Assembly: GCF_001636425.1 (NCBI RefSeq)
Contig: NZ_KV440953.1
Span: 3,654,001 to 3,718,000 of the forward strand
Reading direction: 5' to 3'
From: Heyndrickxia acidicola
Lineage (GTDB): Bacteria > Bacillota > Bacilli > Bacillales > Bacillaceae_C
Length of the DNA stretch: 64,000 nucleotides
The position numbers and the translations under genes were made by a program. The notes beneath the pieces were generated by a model. That model had not been told where the DNA came from and did not search any database. It saw only the letters and a list, made by a program, of their open reading frames with translations. Below are positions 8,112 to 17,145 of the stretch, piece after piece; position 1 is the first letter of the stretch, and the number at the start of each line of letters is the position of its first letter.

Positions 8112-8570
8112 ATGGGAATTAGTCTTGTTCCTGTCTCCAGAGAAAACTGGGAAGAGGCATTGTCGCTGGAAGTTTTGGAAGAACAAAAGCCGTTTGTCCC
8201 CTCTGTCGCTGTGTCGCTAGCAAAGGTTTATATAAAACCGGATGGAGAGAATGTGCAGTATCTCCCGTTTGCTGTTTATGCAAGCAATCAAATGGCAGGC
8301 TTTATCATGCATGCGTTTGTAGAACAGACAGACGATATGTATTGGATGAATGGATTTTTGATTGACCGCAGATTTCAGGGGAAAGGATATGGAAAAGCAG
8401 CAATCAACGCAATGATTCATTGGATTCAGAAGCAATTTCCTCAGTGCCGCGCCATTCAGCTGACTGTCCATCCGGATAATCAAACGGCAAAAGGTCTATA
8501 TAGGAGCATTGGCTTTGTTCAAACCGGTGAAAAAATGGGGGAAGAGGAAGTGATGAAGCTATCCGTATAA
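8112..8570 (+). CDS. GNAT acetyltransferase, spermidine-acetyltransferase-like
   Basis: 152 residues of the Gcn5-related N-acetyltransferase fold. The acetyl-CoA pyrophosphate loop reads RRFQGKGYGKAAI, and the C-terminal part NQTAKGLYRSIGF is the usual beta5/alpha4 segment. Overall layout (Trp-Met-Asn before the loop, AIQLTVHPDN after) resembles the BltD/polyamine acetyltransferase subgroup, but the substrate cannot be read from sequence. The ATG at 8112 has AAAGGAGTG 6 bases upstream and was preferred over an earlier in-frame ATG at 8052. It is monocistronic, with a terminator immediately after. Confidence 0.8.
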   Translation: MGISLVPVSRENWEEALSLEVLEEQKPFVPSVAVSLAKVYIKPDGENVQYLPFAVYASNQMAGFIMHAFVEQTDDMYWMNGFLIDRRFQGKGYGKAAINAMIHWIQKQFPQCRAIQLTVHPDNQTAKGLYRSIGFVQTGEKMGEEEVMKLSV

Positions 8571-8584
8571 GGGTTTTCTAAAGC

Positions 8585-8624
8585 AGTCTCGTTGAGTCTT
8601 TCAAGCTTATACGAGACTTTTTTT
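8585..8624 (+). terminator. Rho-independent terminator
   Basis: AGTCTCGT pairs with ACGAGACT over an 18-base loop, followed by seven T residues. It lies 15 bases after the acetyltransferase stop. Confidence 0.85.
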
Positions 8625-8894
8625 CTATTCGTTCTCATAAAAAATGCACCCTCATAGACAAGGTCCTAAAGGATTCCAGGATGTGGCGATATGCGCGTAC
8701 TGCGTCTGCTTTTAAATTTATGTACGACTTTGTACACCTCCTTTCTAGGAATATGCGTCATCTTGTTTTTAATTCCTTCAACTTACAGAATTCCATTAGA
8801 ACTAAAGCTTTGCAAATGCTCAATGTAGATATTGACTTAAGAATGCAGCGATCAGGAAAAAGAGAGCTAAACAAAAAACTCAACAGAAGCCACG

Positions 8895-8970
8895 CCCTTT
8901 GTTGATTGAAGCAGAAGGCACAAGACTCCTGCGGGAAAAGTGCGTTAAGGGGGACCCTAACTGCCCGAGG
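8895..8970. repeat. decayed Bacillus-type dispersed repeat (GACTCCTGCGGGAAAAG)
   Basis: GTTGATTGAAGCAGAAGGCA then GACTCCTGCGGGAAAAG and GGGGGACC match the start of a repeat widespread in Bacillus genomes, with the centre deleted. The rest of 8625-9148 holds no credible gene. Confidence 0.55.
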
Positions 8971-9148
8971 CAAATGAAATAAAAAGGTAAAATTCGTCTT
9001 ATAAATAGGTAATTTGTACCGATAAAGATAGAGAGGGTTTGTTTAAAGGATAGATTAAGAGAGAAATTCTCCACTTGCTCCAACAAGGAATTGGGAGCAG
9101 CATTTTAAAACTGTTAAGAGCACTGAAAATAAAAATTGAGGTCAAACG

Positions 9149-11509
9149 ATGCAGGCAAATAAAGAACAAAAGCAGGCCTTGAGCGTAATGGCAATTCATA
9201 TCCTTTTCTATTACGTCTGGCTTATCTATTTTAAGGGAAAGCATGGGATACTGATGGCTGGTGGGGACACTTTCCAAATTACGGCCCCTGTCATCTCCGC
9301 TTATTATATTTTTCGAAATGGATATAAAAAAAGTCGAAAGGATCATGTTTTTTGGCTGATGATTGGGATGGGAAGTATTTGTTTCTTCCTGGCCCAATCC
9401 GTTTGGAATATGGATGAATGGTTTTTAAAGATAGAACCGCCCGGTTTTGGGGCATCGCATGTTTTTGGGGGAGCAGAAGTCATTTTGTTTTTTGCTGCTA
9501 TGATTGTGAAAATGGTGCAGTTAAGCTCTCATAGAAAAACAATAAAAATGATGTTCGATATCTTGATTGTCATGGTAGTCGCCACTACCCTGAGCTGGGA
9601 ATTTTTACTGAAACCGAATTGGGCGCATTATGCAGGAACCGATTGGCTTTCAGTGCTGCGATTTGCTTTTACCCCTATTGGAGATTTAGGCCTTTTGTTC
9701 GGGGCTCTTGCTATTACTTATACATCAGAGAAATTGAAAGCGGGTGCTTTAAGCTTCCATTTTACAATGGGAATGATGATTTTGGTTCTGGCAGACTCCT
9801 ACTATTGTACAGAAGGATTATCCGGAGTTTATGCTACTGGAAATTTAATTGATCCTCTATGGTCTATTTCCCTGTTTTTAATTACGCTATCATCTATATA
9901 TAGCCAGTCATCCATTAACGGGGAGCAAGAAAATCTTCATGAAAGAAGATTAAGCGTGCAGGTTGATCAAAAGCCGTTAAGCGAATATTTTTATCTGGTA
10001 TTACCCTACTTTGCTGTTGGTTTATTGTTTTGTATTATGCTGACAAAAGTTCAGCTCGATGCCATTTTTATCGGGCTGGCTATCTCCATTGTTCTTATTA
10101 TATTGCGCCAAATTCTCACGCTGCTGGAAAATGAGGACATTTTGAAAAAATATCGTAAATTAACCTTTGAGCTGGATGAAAAAGTAAGAGAGCGAACGCG
10201 GGAGCTCGAGTATATTGCGTTCCATGACCAGTTAACAGGCCTTCCCAACCGCAGGCTGTTTGAACTGTTTTTACGGGAAGCCATCGACAAGGCTATAGAG
10301 GAAAATGAACAAATTGCTGTGCTGCTGCTGGATTTGGATCGTTTTAAACAAATTAATGACGTACTGGGGCACAGCATGGGAGATCTTCTGCTTGTCAGGA
10401 TGGCAAATCGTTTAAAGCTGGCTGTTCATCATCACGGGAAAGTTTTTCGGCTTGGCGGTGATGAATTTATTATGATTTTGCCAGGGGTGACATTAGAGAA
10501 GGTAAAGGATCAAGCTGAAAAAATTAAGCGGGTTATAAATCGCCCCCTGAAGCTGGAAAGTGAAGAAATTAGAATATCAACAAGTATAGGGATTTCGCTG
10601 TTCCCGAATCATGGAACGGATGCGGCTACTCTCATGAAACAGGCCGACGTGGCTATGTATCAGGCAAAGGAAGCTGGGAAAAATGCCTATCAATTTTTTA
10701 CGAATGATATGAAAAATCGCATATCAAAACAAATGATGCTGGAAAAAGGGATAGAGGATGCTTTGAAAAACAACGCCTTTCAACTCGTTTATCAGCCGCT
10801 TGTGTCTACCAAAGACAGCCGAATTGTCGGGGCAGAAGCCCTTCTGAGGTGGGAGCATCCCGAGCATGGCTATATTCCGCCGCTGGAGTTCATTCCAATT
10901 GCCGAAGAGACCGGACAGATTACTGACATTGGCTACTGGGTATTAGAGCAAGCGTGCAGACAAGCTGTCATTTGGTATGAAAAGGGCCATCGTCTCCACT
11001 TATCCATCAATATATCGGTTACACAGTTCAAGCAGGCCGACTTTATAAAAAGAGTAAACCATATCCTAGCAGTAACTAAGGCAAGGGGAGAGCTGCTTAT
11101 TTTTGAAATAACCGAAAGTGTTGCGATATTGGATGCAGAGATGGTGTATAAAGTCCTTAATCAGTTAAGAGAGCTGGGAATCAGAATAGCCATTGATGAT
11201 TTCGGTACGGGATATTCCTCTTTAAATTATTTGAACCGATTTCCTATTAGTACACTGAAGATTGATAAGTCTTTTATTGACCACATTGCTGAAAGCTACG
11301 AAGACAGGCAGATTGTCTCAACCATTATCGGGCTTGCTGAAACGATAAAAGCGTCCGTAATAGCAGAAGGTGTTGAAGAGGCTTCACAGATGGAAATTTT
11401 GCAAACCCTTGGCTGTTTTTACGCCCAAGGCTACCTCTTCAGCAAGCCTTTAAAGCCCCAGGACCTTGAAAAGAAACTATTGGGAGATCCAGTTGTACCC
11501 GTAATATGA
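9149..11509 (+). CDS. membrane-bound GGDEF-EAL cyclic-di-GMP enzyme
   Basis: 786 residues. Residues 1-325 carry about nine hydrophobic helices (a MASE-like sensor of no named type I can assign). A short coiled coil (KVRERTRELEYIAF) leads to a diguanylate cyclase domain with intact active site GGDEF (436-440) and DxLTGLPNRR. The EAL phosphodiesterase domain follows with Glu563 of EALLRW, NISVTQF, EITES, DDFGTGYSS, LKIDKSFI and the final EGVEE, so all recalled metal and catalytic residues are present. The protein could make and degrade c-di-GMP, and direction cannot be read from sequence. It is a single gene, with a terminator after a repeat. Confidence 0.93.
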   Translation: MQANKEQKQALSVMAIHILFYYVWLIYFKGKHGILMAGGDTFQITAPVISAYYIFRNGYKKSRKDHVFWLMIGMGSICFFLAQSVWNMDEWFLKIEPPGFGASHVFGGAEVILFFAAMIVKMVQLSSHRKTIKMMFDILIVMVVATTLSWEFLLKPNWAHYAGTDWLSVLRFAFTPIGDLGLLFGALAITYTSEKLKAGALSFHFTMGMMILVLADSYYCTEGLSGVYATGNLIDPLWSISLFLITLSSIYSQSSINGEQENLHERRLSVQVDQKPLSEYFYLVLPYFAVGLLFCIMLTKVQLDAIFIGLAISIVLIILRQILTLLENEDILKKYRKLTFELDEKVRERTRELEYIAFHDQLTGLPNRRLFELFLREAIDKAIEENEQIAVLLLDLDRFKQINDVLGHSMGDLLLVRMANRLKLAVHHHGKVFRLGGDEFIMILPGVTLEKVKDQAEKIKRVINRPLKLESEEIRISTSIGISLFPNHGTDAATLMKQADVAMYQAKEAGKNAYQFFTNDMKNRISKQMMLEKGIEDALKNNAFQLVYQPLVSTKDSRIVGAEALLRWEHPEHGYIPPLEFIPIAEETGQITDIGYWVLEQACRQAVIWYEKGHRLHLSINISVTQFKQADFIKRVNHILAVTKARGELLIFEITESVAILDAEMVYKVLNQLRELGIRIAIDDFGTGYSSLNYLNRFPISTLKIDKSFIDHIAESYEDRQIVSTIIGLAETIKASVIAEGVEEASQMEILQTLGCFYAQGYLFSKPLKPQDLEKKLLGDPVVPVI

Positions 11510-11532
11510 GAAAAGCCGCTTTTTTATACACT

Positions 11533-11685
11533 GTCTAGCTTCAGCGCCAAACGGATATCGGATTTTTACGTTTCCTGACTGCAATAAGTCAACATCCCGT
11601 GTGAACGACTTCTGCGTGTTACCGATATCAAAGTTTTCTAAGACTAGAAATTATGACGCCGATAAGCTAGACGCGTAATCCGCTC
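11533..11685. repeat. decayed dispersed repeat (CTGTCTAGCTTCAGCGCC type)
   Basis: CTGTCTAGCTTCAGCGCCAA, AATAAGTCAACATC and ACGCCGATAAGCTAGACGC correspond to the better copies at 57378-57669. It is degraded in the middle. Confidence 0.6.
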
Positions 11686-11704
11686 AAAAATAAAATTAAA
11701 TAAA

Positions 11705-11750
11705 AAAAAGAAGCTGAAGACCCACTGTATAGGTTTTTGGCTTCTTTTTT
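11705..11750 (+). terminator. Rho-independent terminator
   Basis: AAAGAAGC near 11707 pairs with GCTTCTTT near 11739, an inner GACC/GGTT pairing extends it, and a T-run follows. It probably ends the GGDEF-EAL transcript. Confidence 0.55.
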
Positions 11751-11774
11751 GTCTGCTCTGGTTTTAAAAAAAAC

Positions 11775-11880
11775 GTTACTTGCCTCCTTAGCAGCGATGA
11801 GGAAGCGCCCCAACTGCCCGAACCGACCGCGGCGCAGAAAGCGAGTGCCTTTAGCGTAAATCAACCGGCAGGAAGAACAA
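11775..11880. repeat. decayed Bacillus-type dispersed repeat
   Basis: CGAACCGACCGCGGCGCAGA, AAAGCGAGTGCCT and AAATCAACCGGCAGG match the right half of the common Bacillus repeat (GACCGCCCGCGGAAAGCGAG...AAATCAAC). Confidence 0.55.
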
Positions 11881-12008
11881 AGTGCTGCTGCATAAGCATG
11901 TTAAGAAAGATAGGATAGAAAGGATTTGTGGGAATTTTTAAAAAAATAGTTAAACCTATTATTTTAAAGGGAATGGAGTAAAGGGTTCAATGCAAAGGAG
12001 GGAGAAAA

Positions 12009-12803
12009 ATGGCATTTCACAGTCCGCAGCAAATCGCTCAGGCAACAGTGGATGCAGGGGTTAGGAAGGCGAGCCTGCCGCTTCGCAGTATGACTGTACT
12101 TGGTTTTCTTGCAGGTGCATTTATTTCTATTGGTTTTTTATTGGATATTAGAGTATCGGCTGATCTTCCGAAAGCCTGGGGCTCATTCGGGACATTCCTT
12201 GGGGCAGCGGTATTCCCTTTGGGTCTTGTTTTAATTGTCCTTGCAGGAGGGGAGCTTTTAACAGGAAACATGATGGCAGTTCCGCTTGCTGTTTTTATGA
12301 GAAGAGTTTCAGCCAAAAAGCTGGTATACAACTGGATCATCATTACAATCACTAACTTTATAGGGGCATTATTTGTTGCTTATTTTTTTGGACATGTAGT
12401 CGGTTTGACGGAAACCGGCCCTTTTCTTACAAAAACGGTAGCGATCGCACAGGCAAAAGTGGGAGAAAACTTCTGGGAAAGCCTTGTCTCTGCGGTGGGC
12501 TGTAACTGGCTTGTGGGGCTTGCGGTCTGGCTTGCTTATGGGGCTGAAGATATGAGCGGCAAAATTCTTGGAATCTGGTTTCCCATTATGGGCTTTGTCG
12601 CCATAGGATTCCAGCACGTAGTAGCCAATATGTTTGTTATACCTGCTGCCATTTTTGCGGGCAAGCTGGGCTGGGGGGATTACATTATGAACTTCATTCC
12701 TGTTTTTATAGGCAATGCGATTGGCGGATGCATCTTTGTTGCAATGGCCTATTGGCTGGCGTATAAGAACGATCTGGAAGCGGATCGTGCAGGCAGGATA
12801 TAA
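12009..12803 (+). CDS. formate/nitrite transporter family channel
   Basis: A 264-residue FNT protein: pentameric inner-membrane channels that pass formate, nitrite or related small anions. Six transmembrane helices are visible. Family signatures are GGELLTGNMM in the first half and GFQHVVANMF in the second, which carries the central His of the pore. The closest remembered Bacillus members are YwcJ and YrhG. There is no pyruvate-formate lyase or nitrite reductase gene nearby to decide the anion. The ATG follows AAAGGAGGGAG, and the transcript ends at a clear hairpin. Confidence 0.9.
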   Translation: MAFHSPQQIAQATVDAGVRKASLPLRSMTVLGFLAGAFISIGFLLDIRVSADLPKAWGSFGTFLGAAVFPLGLVLIVLAGGELLTGNMMAVPLAVFMRRVSAKKLVYNWIIITITNFIGALFVAYFFGHVVGLTETGPFLTKTVAIAQAKVGENFWESLVSAVGCNWLVGLAVWLAYGAEDMSGKILGIWFPIMGFVAIGFQHVVANMFVIPAAIFAGKLGWGDYIMNFIPVFIGNAIGGCIFVAMAYWLAYKNDLEADRAGRI

Positions 12804-12814
12804 GGATAAAAATT

Positions 12815-12849
12815 AGCGGAGATTCTTACGGGGAACTCCGCTCTTTTTT
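12815..12849 (+). terminator. Rho-independent terminator
   Basis: AGCGGAG (12815-12821) pairs with CTCCGCT (12836-12842), followed by six T residues. Confidence 0.85.
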
Positions 12850-12948
12850 GTGAGTGTATTCGTAGTTTCAAACGGGGAGTAATGGCCCTTGGGATTCCCT
12901 TTAAATGGGAATTGATTGGCATAAAATGACCAGAAGGAGAAACAATAC

Positions 12949-12973
12949 CTTTGTCTCGGTTGACGCGACAAAG
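12949..12973. promoter_or_regulatory. palindromic operator, candidate MtlR site
   Basis: CTTTGTC (12949-12955) and GACAAAG (12967-12973) form perfect 7-base arms around 11 bases, just upstream of the candidate mtlA promoter. Known MtlR operators in Bacillus and Geobacillus have TTGTC/GACAA arms, so this is the expected activator site. Confidence 0.6.
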
Positions 12974-12989
12974 TTAGTTTTCTTCTTTG

Positions 12990-13018
12990 TTGTGAAAGGG
13001 CTCTCTGTGCCGTAGCAT
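12990..13018 (+). promoter_or_regulatory. candidate sigma-A promoter of the mtl operon
   Basis: TTGTGA (12990-12995) and TAGCAT (13013-13018) are separated by 17 bases, 16 bases after the palindromic operator. The weak -10 fits a promoter that needs an activator. Confidence 0.5.
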
Positions 13019-13054
13019 TAATAGTGTAAATTATATATGAAAGGAAGAGCGCAT

Positions 13055-14965
13055 ATGGCTCAATCTAATATAAAAGTAGCTGTGCAAAAGTTCGGCAACT
13101 CTTTAAGCTCCATGATTATGCCAAACATCGGGGCGTTTATTGCCTGGGGACTTATTACTGCTTTATTTATACCTACTGGCTGGCTGCCTAATAAACATCT
13201 TGCTACGCTTGTAGGACCGATGGTTACCTATTTATTGCCGCTTCTGATTGGATATTCAGGCGGTAAGCTTGTCCATGGCGACCGTGGAGCAGTGGTAGGT
13301 GCGATTGCGACAATGGGTGTTATTGTCGGTACCAATGTTCCAATGTTTTTGGGAGCAATGATTATCGGGCCGCTTGGCGGTTATTTGATTAAGCAGGTGG
13401 ATCGATTATTTCAGGATAAGATTCGTCAAGGCTTTGAAATGCTTATCAATAACTTTACGGCAGGGATTGTTGGTGCTATCTTAGCAGGCCTTGCTTATTT
13501 TGGAATCGGACCTGCAGTTGAAGCCTTAAGTAATCTGCTGGCTTCCGGTGTTAATTTCTTAGTTAAACATCACTTAATTCCTTTAGCCAATATCTTTATT
13601 GAACCAGCTAAAGTTCTGTTCTTAAATAACGCAATAGGAAATGGAATTCTGGTGCCTTTAGGAATTGAACAAGCAAAAACCGCAGGAAAATCGATTTTGT
13701 TCTTGCTTGAAGCAAACCCTGGTCCTGGTATCGGGCTGCTTTTGGCATACTGCTTCTTCGGTAAAGGAAATGCGAAGCAATCCGCTCCTGGTGCAGCGAT
13801 TATTCAATTTCTTGGCGGGATTCATGAAATCTACTTCCCATATGTATTAATGAAACCACTTCTTATTCTTGCTGTCATCGCAGGCGGAGTTTCCGGTGTA
13901 TTCACACTTTCCGTCTTCCATGCGGGCCTGGTTGCTCCGGCATCACCGGGAAGTATCATAGCTGTTCTGGCCATGACACCTAAAGGCGGTTACTTTGGAG
14001 TGTTAGCTGGTGTTATCGTAGCAGCGGTTGTGTCTTTTGTTATCTCTGCAATCATTTTAAAAACCTCAAAAGATAAAGAAGGCGATATCTCTGAAGCAGC
14101 AGCAAAAATGGAACAAATGAAAGGAAAGAAAAGCTCAGTCGCTGGTGCATTAGCATCCAATCCGGGAGCCCTTCCTGATCAAGTAAATAAAATTGTTTTT
14201 GCCTGTGACGCAGGTATGGGATCAAGCGCAATGGGAGCATCCCTTCTCCGCAAAAAAGTAAAAGAAGCTGGTTTGAATCATATCTCGGTTACAAATACCG
14301 CGATTTCAAACATTCCTTCAGATGCACAAATCGTTGTTACACAGGAAGAACTTACACCGCGTGCTAAAAACAAAATTCCTGGCGCTTACCATGTGTCAGT
14401 GGACAATTTCTTATCAAGCCCTGAGTATGACAGGTTAATCGGCCAGCTGAAAAACGGCGGCGATAAAGCTGAGGTTCATGAAGTGGTCGAAGAGGCGGAA
14501 GATAACACACCGCATCCTGATCAAAACGGAAATGCCGATCAAGGACTTCTGCTTGAGAAGAATATTTTCCTTAACCAGGAATTCTCCAGCAAGGAAGAAG
14601 CCATTCGCTTTGCCGGAAGAGCCTTGGCGGACTCAGGCTATGTGAAGGAAAGCTATATTGAAGCCATGATTGCGAGAGATCAAATGACCTCTACGTATAT
14701 GGGTAATGATGTAGCCATTCCACATGGTACAGAAGAAGCGAAAAAGGATGTACTTCAATCAGGCTTTACGGTCCTGCAGGTGCCAAATGGCGTTGACTTT
14801 GACGGCCAAAAGGTCCGATTAATTTTCGGTATTGCCGGTAAAGACGGCACACATCTTGAAATTTTGTCAGGCATTGCTGTAACATGTTCAGAAATGGAAA
14901 ATATCGAGAAGATGGTTGCTGCTAAAACAACCAGAGAATTAATGGACATACTAAATAGTAAATAA
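13055..14965 (+). CDS. mtlA: mannitol-specific PTS enzyme IICBA
   Basis: 636 residues. It imports mannitol and phosphorylates it to mannitol 1-phosphate. The order is EIIC membrane domain (about 1-340, with GGIHEIYFPYV), EIIB domain with phosphocysteine Cys384 in FACDAGMGSS, an acidic linker, and EIIA domain (about 490-636) with phosphohistidine His557 in AIPHGT. All three domains in one chain is the E. coli MtlA arrangement. Some bacilli split off EIIA as mtlF, and no separate mtlF is seen here. ATG 13055 is preferred over 13037 because AAAGGAAG lies 8 bases before it. It is the first gene of mtlA-mtlR-mtlD. Confidence 0.96.
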   Translation: MAQSNIKVAVQKFGNSLSSMIMPNIGAFIAWGLITALFIPTGWLPNKHLATLVGPMVTYLLPLLIGYSGGKLVHGDRGAVVGAIATMGVIVGTNVPMFLGAMIIGPLGGYLIKQVDRLFQDKIRQGFEMLINNFTAGIVGAILAGLAYFGIGPAVEALSNLLASGVNFLVKHHLIPLANIFIEPAKVLFLNNAIGNGILVPLGIEQAKTAGKSILFLLEANPGPGIGLLLAYCFFGKGNAKQSAPGAAIIQFLGGIHEIYFPYVLMKPLLILAVIAGGVSGVFTLSVFHAGLVAPASPGSIIAVLAMTPKGGYFGVLAGVIVAAVVSFVISAIILKTSKDKEGDISEAAAKMEQMKGKKSSVAGALASNPGALPDQVNKIVFACDAGMGSSAMGASLLRKKVKEAGLNHISVTNTAISNIPSDAQIVVTQEELTPRAKNKIPGAYHVSVDNFLSSPEYDRLIGQLKNGGDKAEVHEVVEEAEDNTPHPDQNGNADQGLLLEKNIFLNQEFSSKEEAIRFAGRALADSGYVKESYIEAMIARDQMTSTYMGNDVAIPHGTEEAKKDVLQSGFTVLQVPNGVDFDGQKVRLIFGIAGKDGTHLEILSGIAVTCSEMENIEKMVAAKTTRELMDILNSK

Positions 14966-14975
14966 TCATTTTGCA

Positions 14976-15010
14976 GAATAGAAAAGCGTATGAATGACGC
15001 TTTTCTATTC
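14976..15010 (+). terminator. intercistronic hairpin between mtlA and mtlR
   Basis: GAATAGAAAAGCGT pairs perfectly with ACGCTTTTCTATTC over a 7-base loop. A proper T-run is lacking, so it may lower, rather than stop, transcription into mtlR, or stabilise the mtlA mRNA end. Confidence 0.6.
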
Positions 15011-15049
15011 ACTATTTCTCGGGTCTATAAATAGAAATGGGTTGATAGT

Positions 15050-17140
15050 ATGTTTATTACCTCCAGGGAAAAGGCCATTATCGAATTAATTATCAAGACA
15101 TCCGGAAGACACACGGCTTTGTCCATCGCTACTTTTCTGAATGTAAGTGTTCGGACCATTCAGCGTGATTTAAAGTCAATCGAAAAAATTCTAAAGGATT
15201 TCGATCTTCAACTAATCCGTAATCCGAATGATGGGCTGGTCATTGAAGGGAAAAATGAAAAAATCTTTAAGCTGATCCAGCATTTAATGGGGATCCATCC
15301 GGTAGATCTGCCGCCTCAAGAAAGAAAGCTTCAGCTTTTATTGGCATTGCTGCAAAAGGAAGAGTCCTATAAAATACAAGGATTGGCTTTTCAGCTAGGT
15401 GTCAGTATTACGACCCTCACAGCCTATCTCGATGAATTGGCAGACTGGCTGGCTAATTTCCATGTCAAGCTGACAAGGAAGAGGGGAGTAGGCGTTGAAA
15501 TTACAGGGAAGGAATTGGATAAGCGAAAAGCATTGGCAGGCTTCTTTCTGCTGTATTTCAATGAGGAGCTAATTGAAAGCTTATTTTTACTGGAAAAAGG
15601 GAATTGTTCAAATGAAAAGGTGCTGTACTTTTTTTCCCCGTCGTATCTTCATCAAATTGACAAAGCAGTGAATGCAAGCATCAACACAGGAATGGCGCGT
15701 CTTGCTGACAGTGACTACATTGGGTTCATTGTCCATCTCTGTATTACGATGCAACGGGCGGAAGAAGGATTTTTTCTGGAAGAGGAAAACAGCAGCCGAA
15801 GCGACGTAAGGGATGAATATCAATTAGTGGCAGATATTTGCGGAGCTCTTAAAGAGAATTTTTCCATACCCTTTTCACATGAAGATATTCATTATTTGGC
15901 TGTCATTCTTAAAGGGTCAAAGCTGCAGGCAGCCGATGCGGTGCCGTATGATAGTGTGGTGCTGGGGCAAAGAATTAAGAAATTAATCCAATATGTTTCC
16001 ACTCAGCTGCATGTGGATTTAACGAAGGATTTTTCTTTGTTCCAGGGGCTGTTGGCACATATGGAGCCATCGCTATTCAGGATTAAGCAGCAAATGGGGC
16101 TATTTAACCCCTTAACAGAAGAAATCAAACGCAAGTATCCTGTTCTGTTTATGGCCATTAAGAATGGTGTGGAAAAGGAATTTGAAGAATTTGGTTTTTT
16201 TCCGGATGATGAGATTGCGTTTATTGTGCTTCACTTTGGCTCGGCGCTGGTCATGAGGGAAGAGGATCTGCCGATTCACGCTTTGGTTGTTTGTCCTACC
16301 GGAATTGGAACGTCAAAAATGCTGGCAAGCAGAATCAAGAAAGAGATTGTTGAGATTGATTCTGTTGAAGTGAAGTCCATAAAAGAAATGCAGGAAGGAA
16401 ATTATGACCGCTATGATGTCATTATTTCTACCGTTAGGCTGCCGTTTATAGATATGGATTATATTCTCGTCACACCTCTTTTGAGTGAGGAAGATATAAC
16501 GAACATCCGGGATTTTTTAAGAAAAAATATTGAGGCTCTCACTCAAAATAAGCATTATATTAAGTCGACGCAAAAAGAGCCTTCTGCACCTAAAACAGCG
16601 AAGCGGCCGATTACGGAAGTTCTTCAGGAGTTAAATGATACACAGCAGAGCATGGCCTCCTTGCTGACCAACTTTAGAGTATACCGCCTGCATCATTTAC
16701 AAAGCCATGAACAGACGCTTTCAGAAATGGTCAGGCAGGCAGAAGAGGATAAGCTGTTAACGAATGGCCAGGACGTAATGGAGACGCTTAAAGAGCGGGA
16801 AAGAAAAGGCGGGCTTGGAATTCCCGGCACCAGCATGGGATTATTTCATTGCCGGAGTGAACACGTTAAACAACTCGTTTTTCAAATCTCTCATTTAGAA
16901 AATCCTTGTCTTGTAAAAGGCATGGACGGAAAAAACATGTATATGAAGAGTCTGCTGCTAATGCTTGCCCCAGAAGAATTAAGTGCAAGAGAGCAGGAAA
17001 TTGTAAGTCTGGTCAGCACCAGCCTGATAGAAAATAATGAAGCGATTATGATTTTTTCATCATCGAATGAAGAGATGATTTTGGAAAGGCTTGAATCCAT
17101 CTTTCTGGAATATCTCCATACTAATTTAATAAAGGAATGA
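15050..17140 (+). CDS. mtlR: mannitol operon activator, PRD-containing
   Basis: A 696-residue DNA-binding activator controlled by PTS phosphorylation. In order: N-terminal helix-turn-helix (SIATFLNVSVRTIQRDLKSI), a second HTH (near LAFQLGVSITTLTAYL), two PTS regulation domains (about 190-400), an EIIB-Gat-like domain with Cys415 in VCPTGIGTS, and an EIIA-Mtl-like domain with His600 in GLFHCRSEH. Both residues correspond to the regulatory Cys419 and His599 of B. subtilis MtlR. The ribosome binding site is weak (GGGTTG), suggesting low expression. Its TGA overlaps the ATG-containing ribosome-binding region of mtlD. Sitting inside the operon suggests autoregulation. Confidence 0.94.
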   Translation: MFITSREKAIIELIIKTSGRHTALSIATFLNVSVRTIQRDLKSIEKILKDFDLQLIRNPNDGLVIEGKNEKIFKLIQHLMGIHPVDLPPQERKLQLLLALLQKEESYKIQGLAFQLGVSITTLTAYLDELADWLANFHVKLTRKRGVGVEITGKELDKRKALAGFFLLYFNEELIESLFLLEKGNCSNEKVLYFFSPSYLHQIDKAVNASINTGMARLADSDYIGFIVHLCITMQRAEEGFFLEEENSSRSDVRDEYQLVADICGALKENFSIPFSHEDIHYLAVILKGSKLQAADAVPYDSVVLGQRIKKLIQYVSTQLHVDLTKDFSLFQGLLAHMEPSLFRIKQQMGLFNPLTEEIKRKYPVLFMAIKNGVEKEFEEFGFFPDDEIAFIVLHFGSALVMREEDLPIHALVVCPTGIGTSKMLASRIKKEIVEIDSVEVKSIKEMQEGNYDRYDVIISTVRLPFIDMDYILVTPLLSEEDITNIRDFLRKNIEALTQNKHYIKSTQKEPSAPKTAKRPITEVLQELNDTQQSMASLLTNFRVYRLHHLQSHEQTLSEMVRQAEEDKLLTNGQDVMETLKERERKGGLGIPGTSMGLFHCRSEHVKQLVFQISHLENPCLVKGMDGKNMYMKSLLLMLAPEELSAREQEIVSLVSTSLIENNEAIMIFSSSNEEMILERLESIFLEYLHTNLIKE

Positions 17141-17145
17141 TAAGA

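Noticed and set aside
8681-8905. 74-codon open frame in the gap before the GGDEF-EAL gene
   Set aside because: No ribosome binding site, no domain, and it runs into a decayed dispersed repeat.
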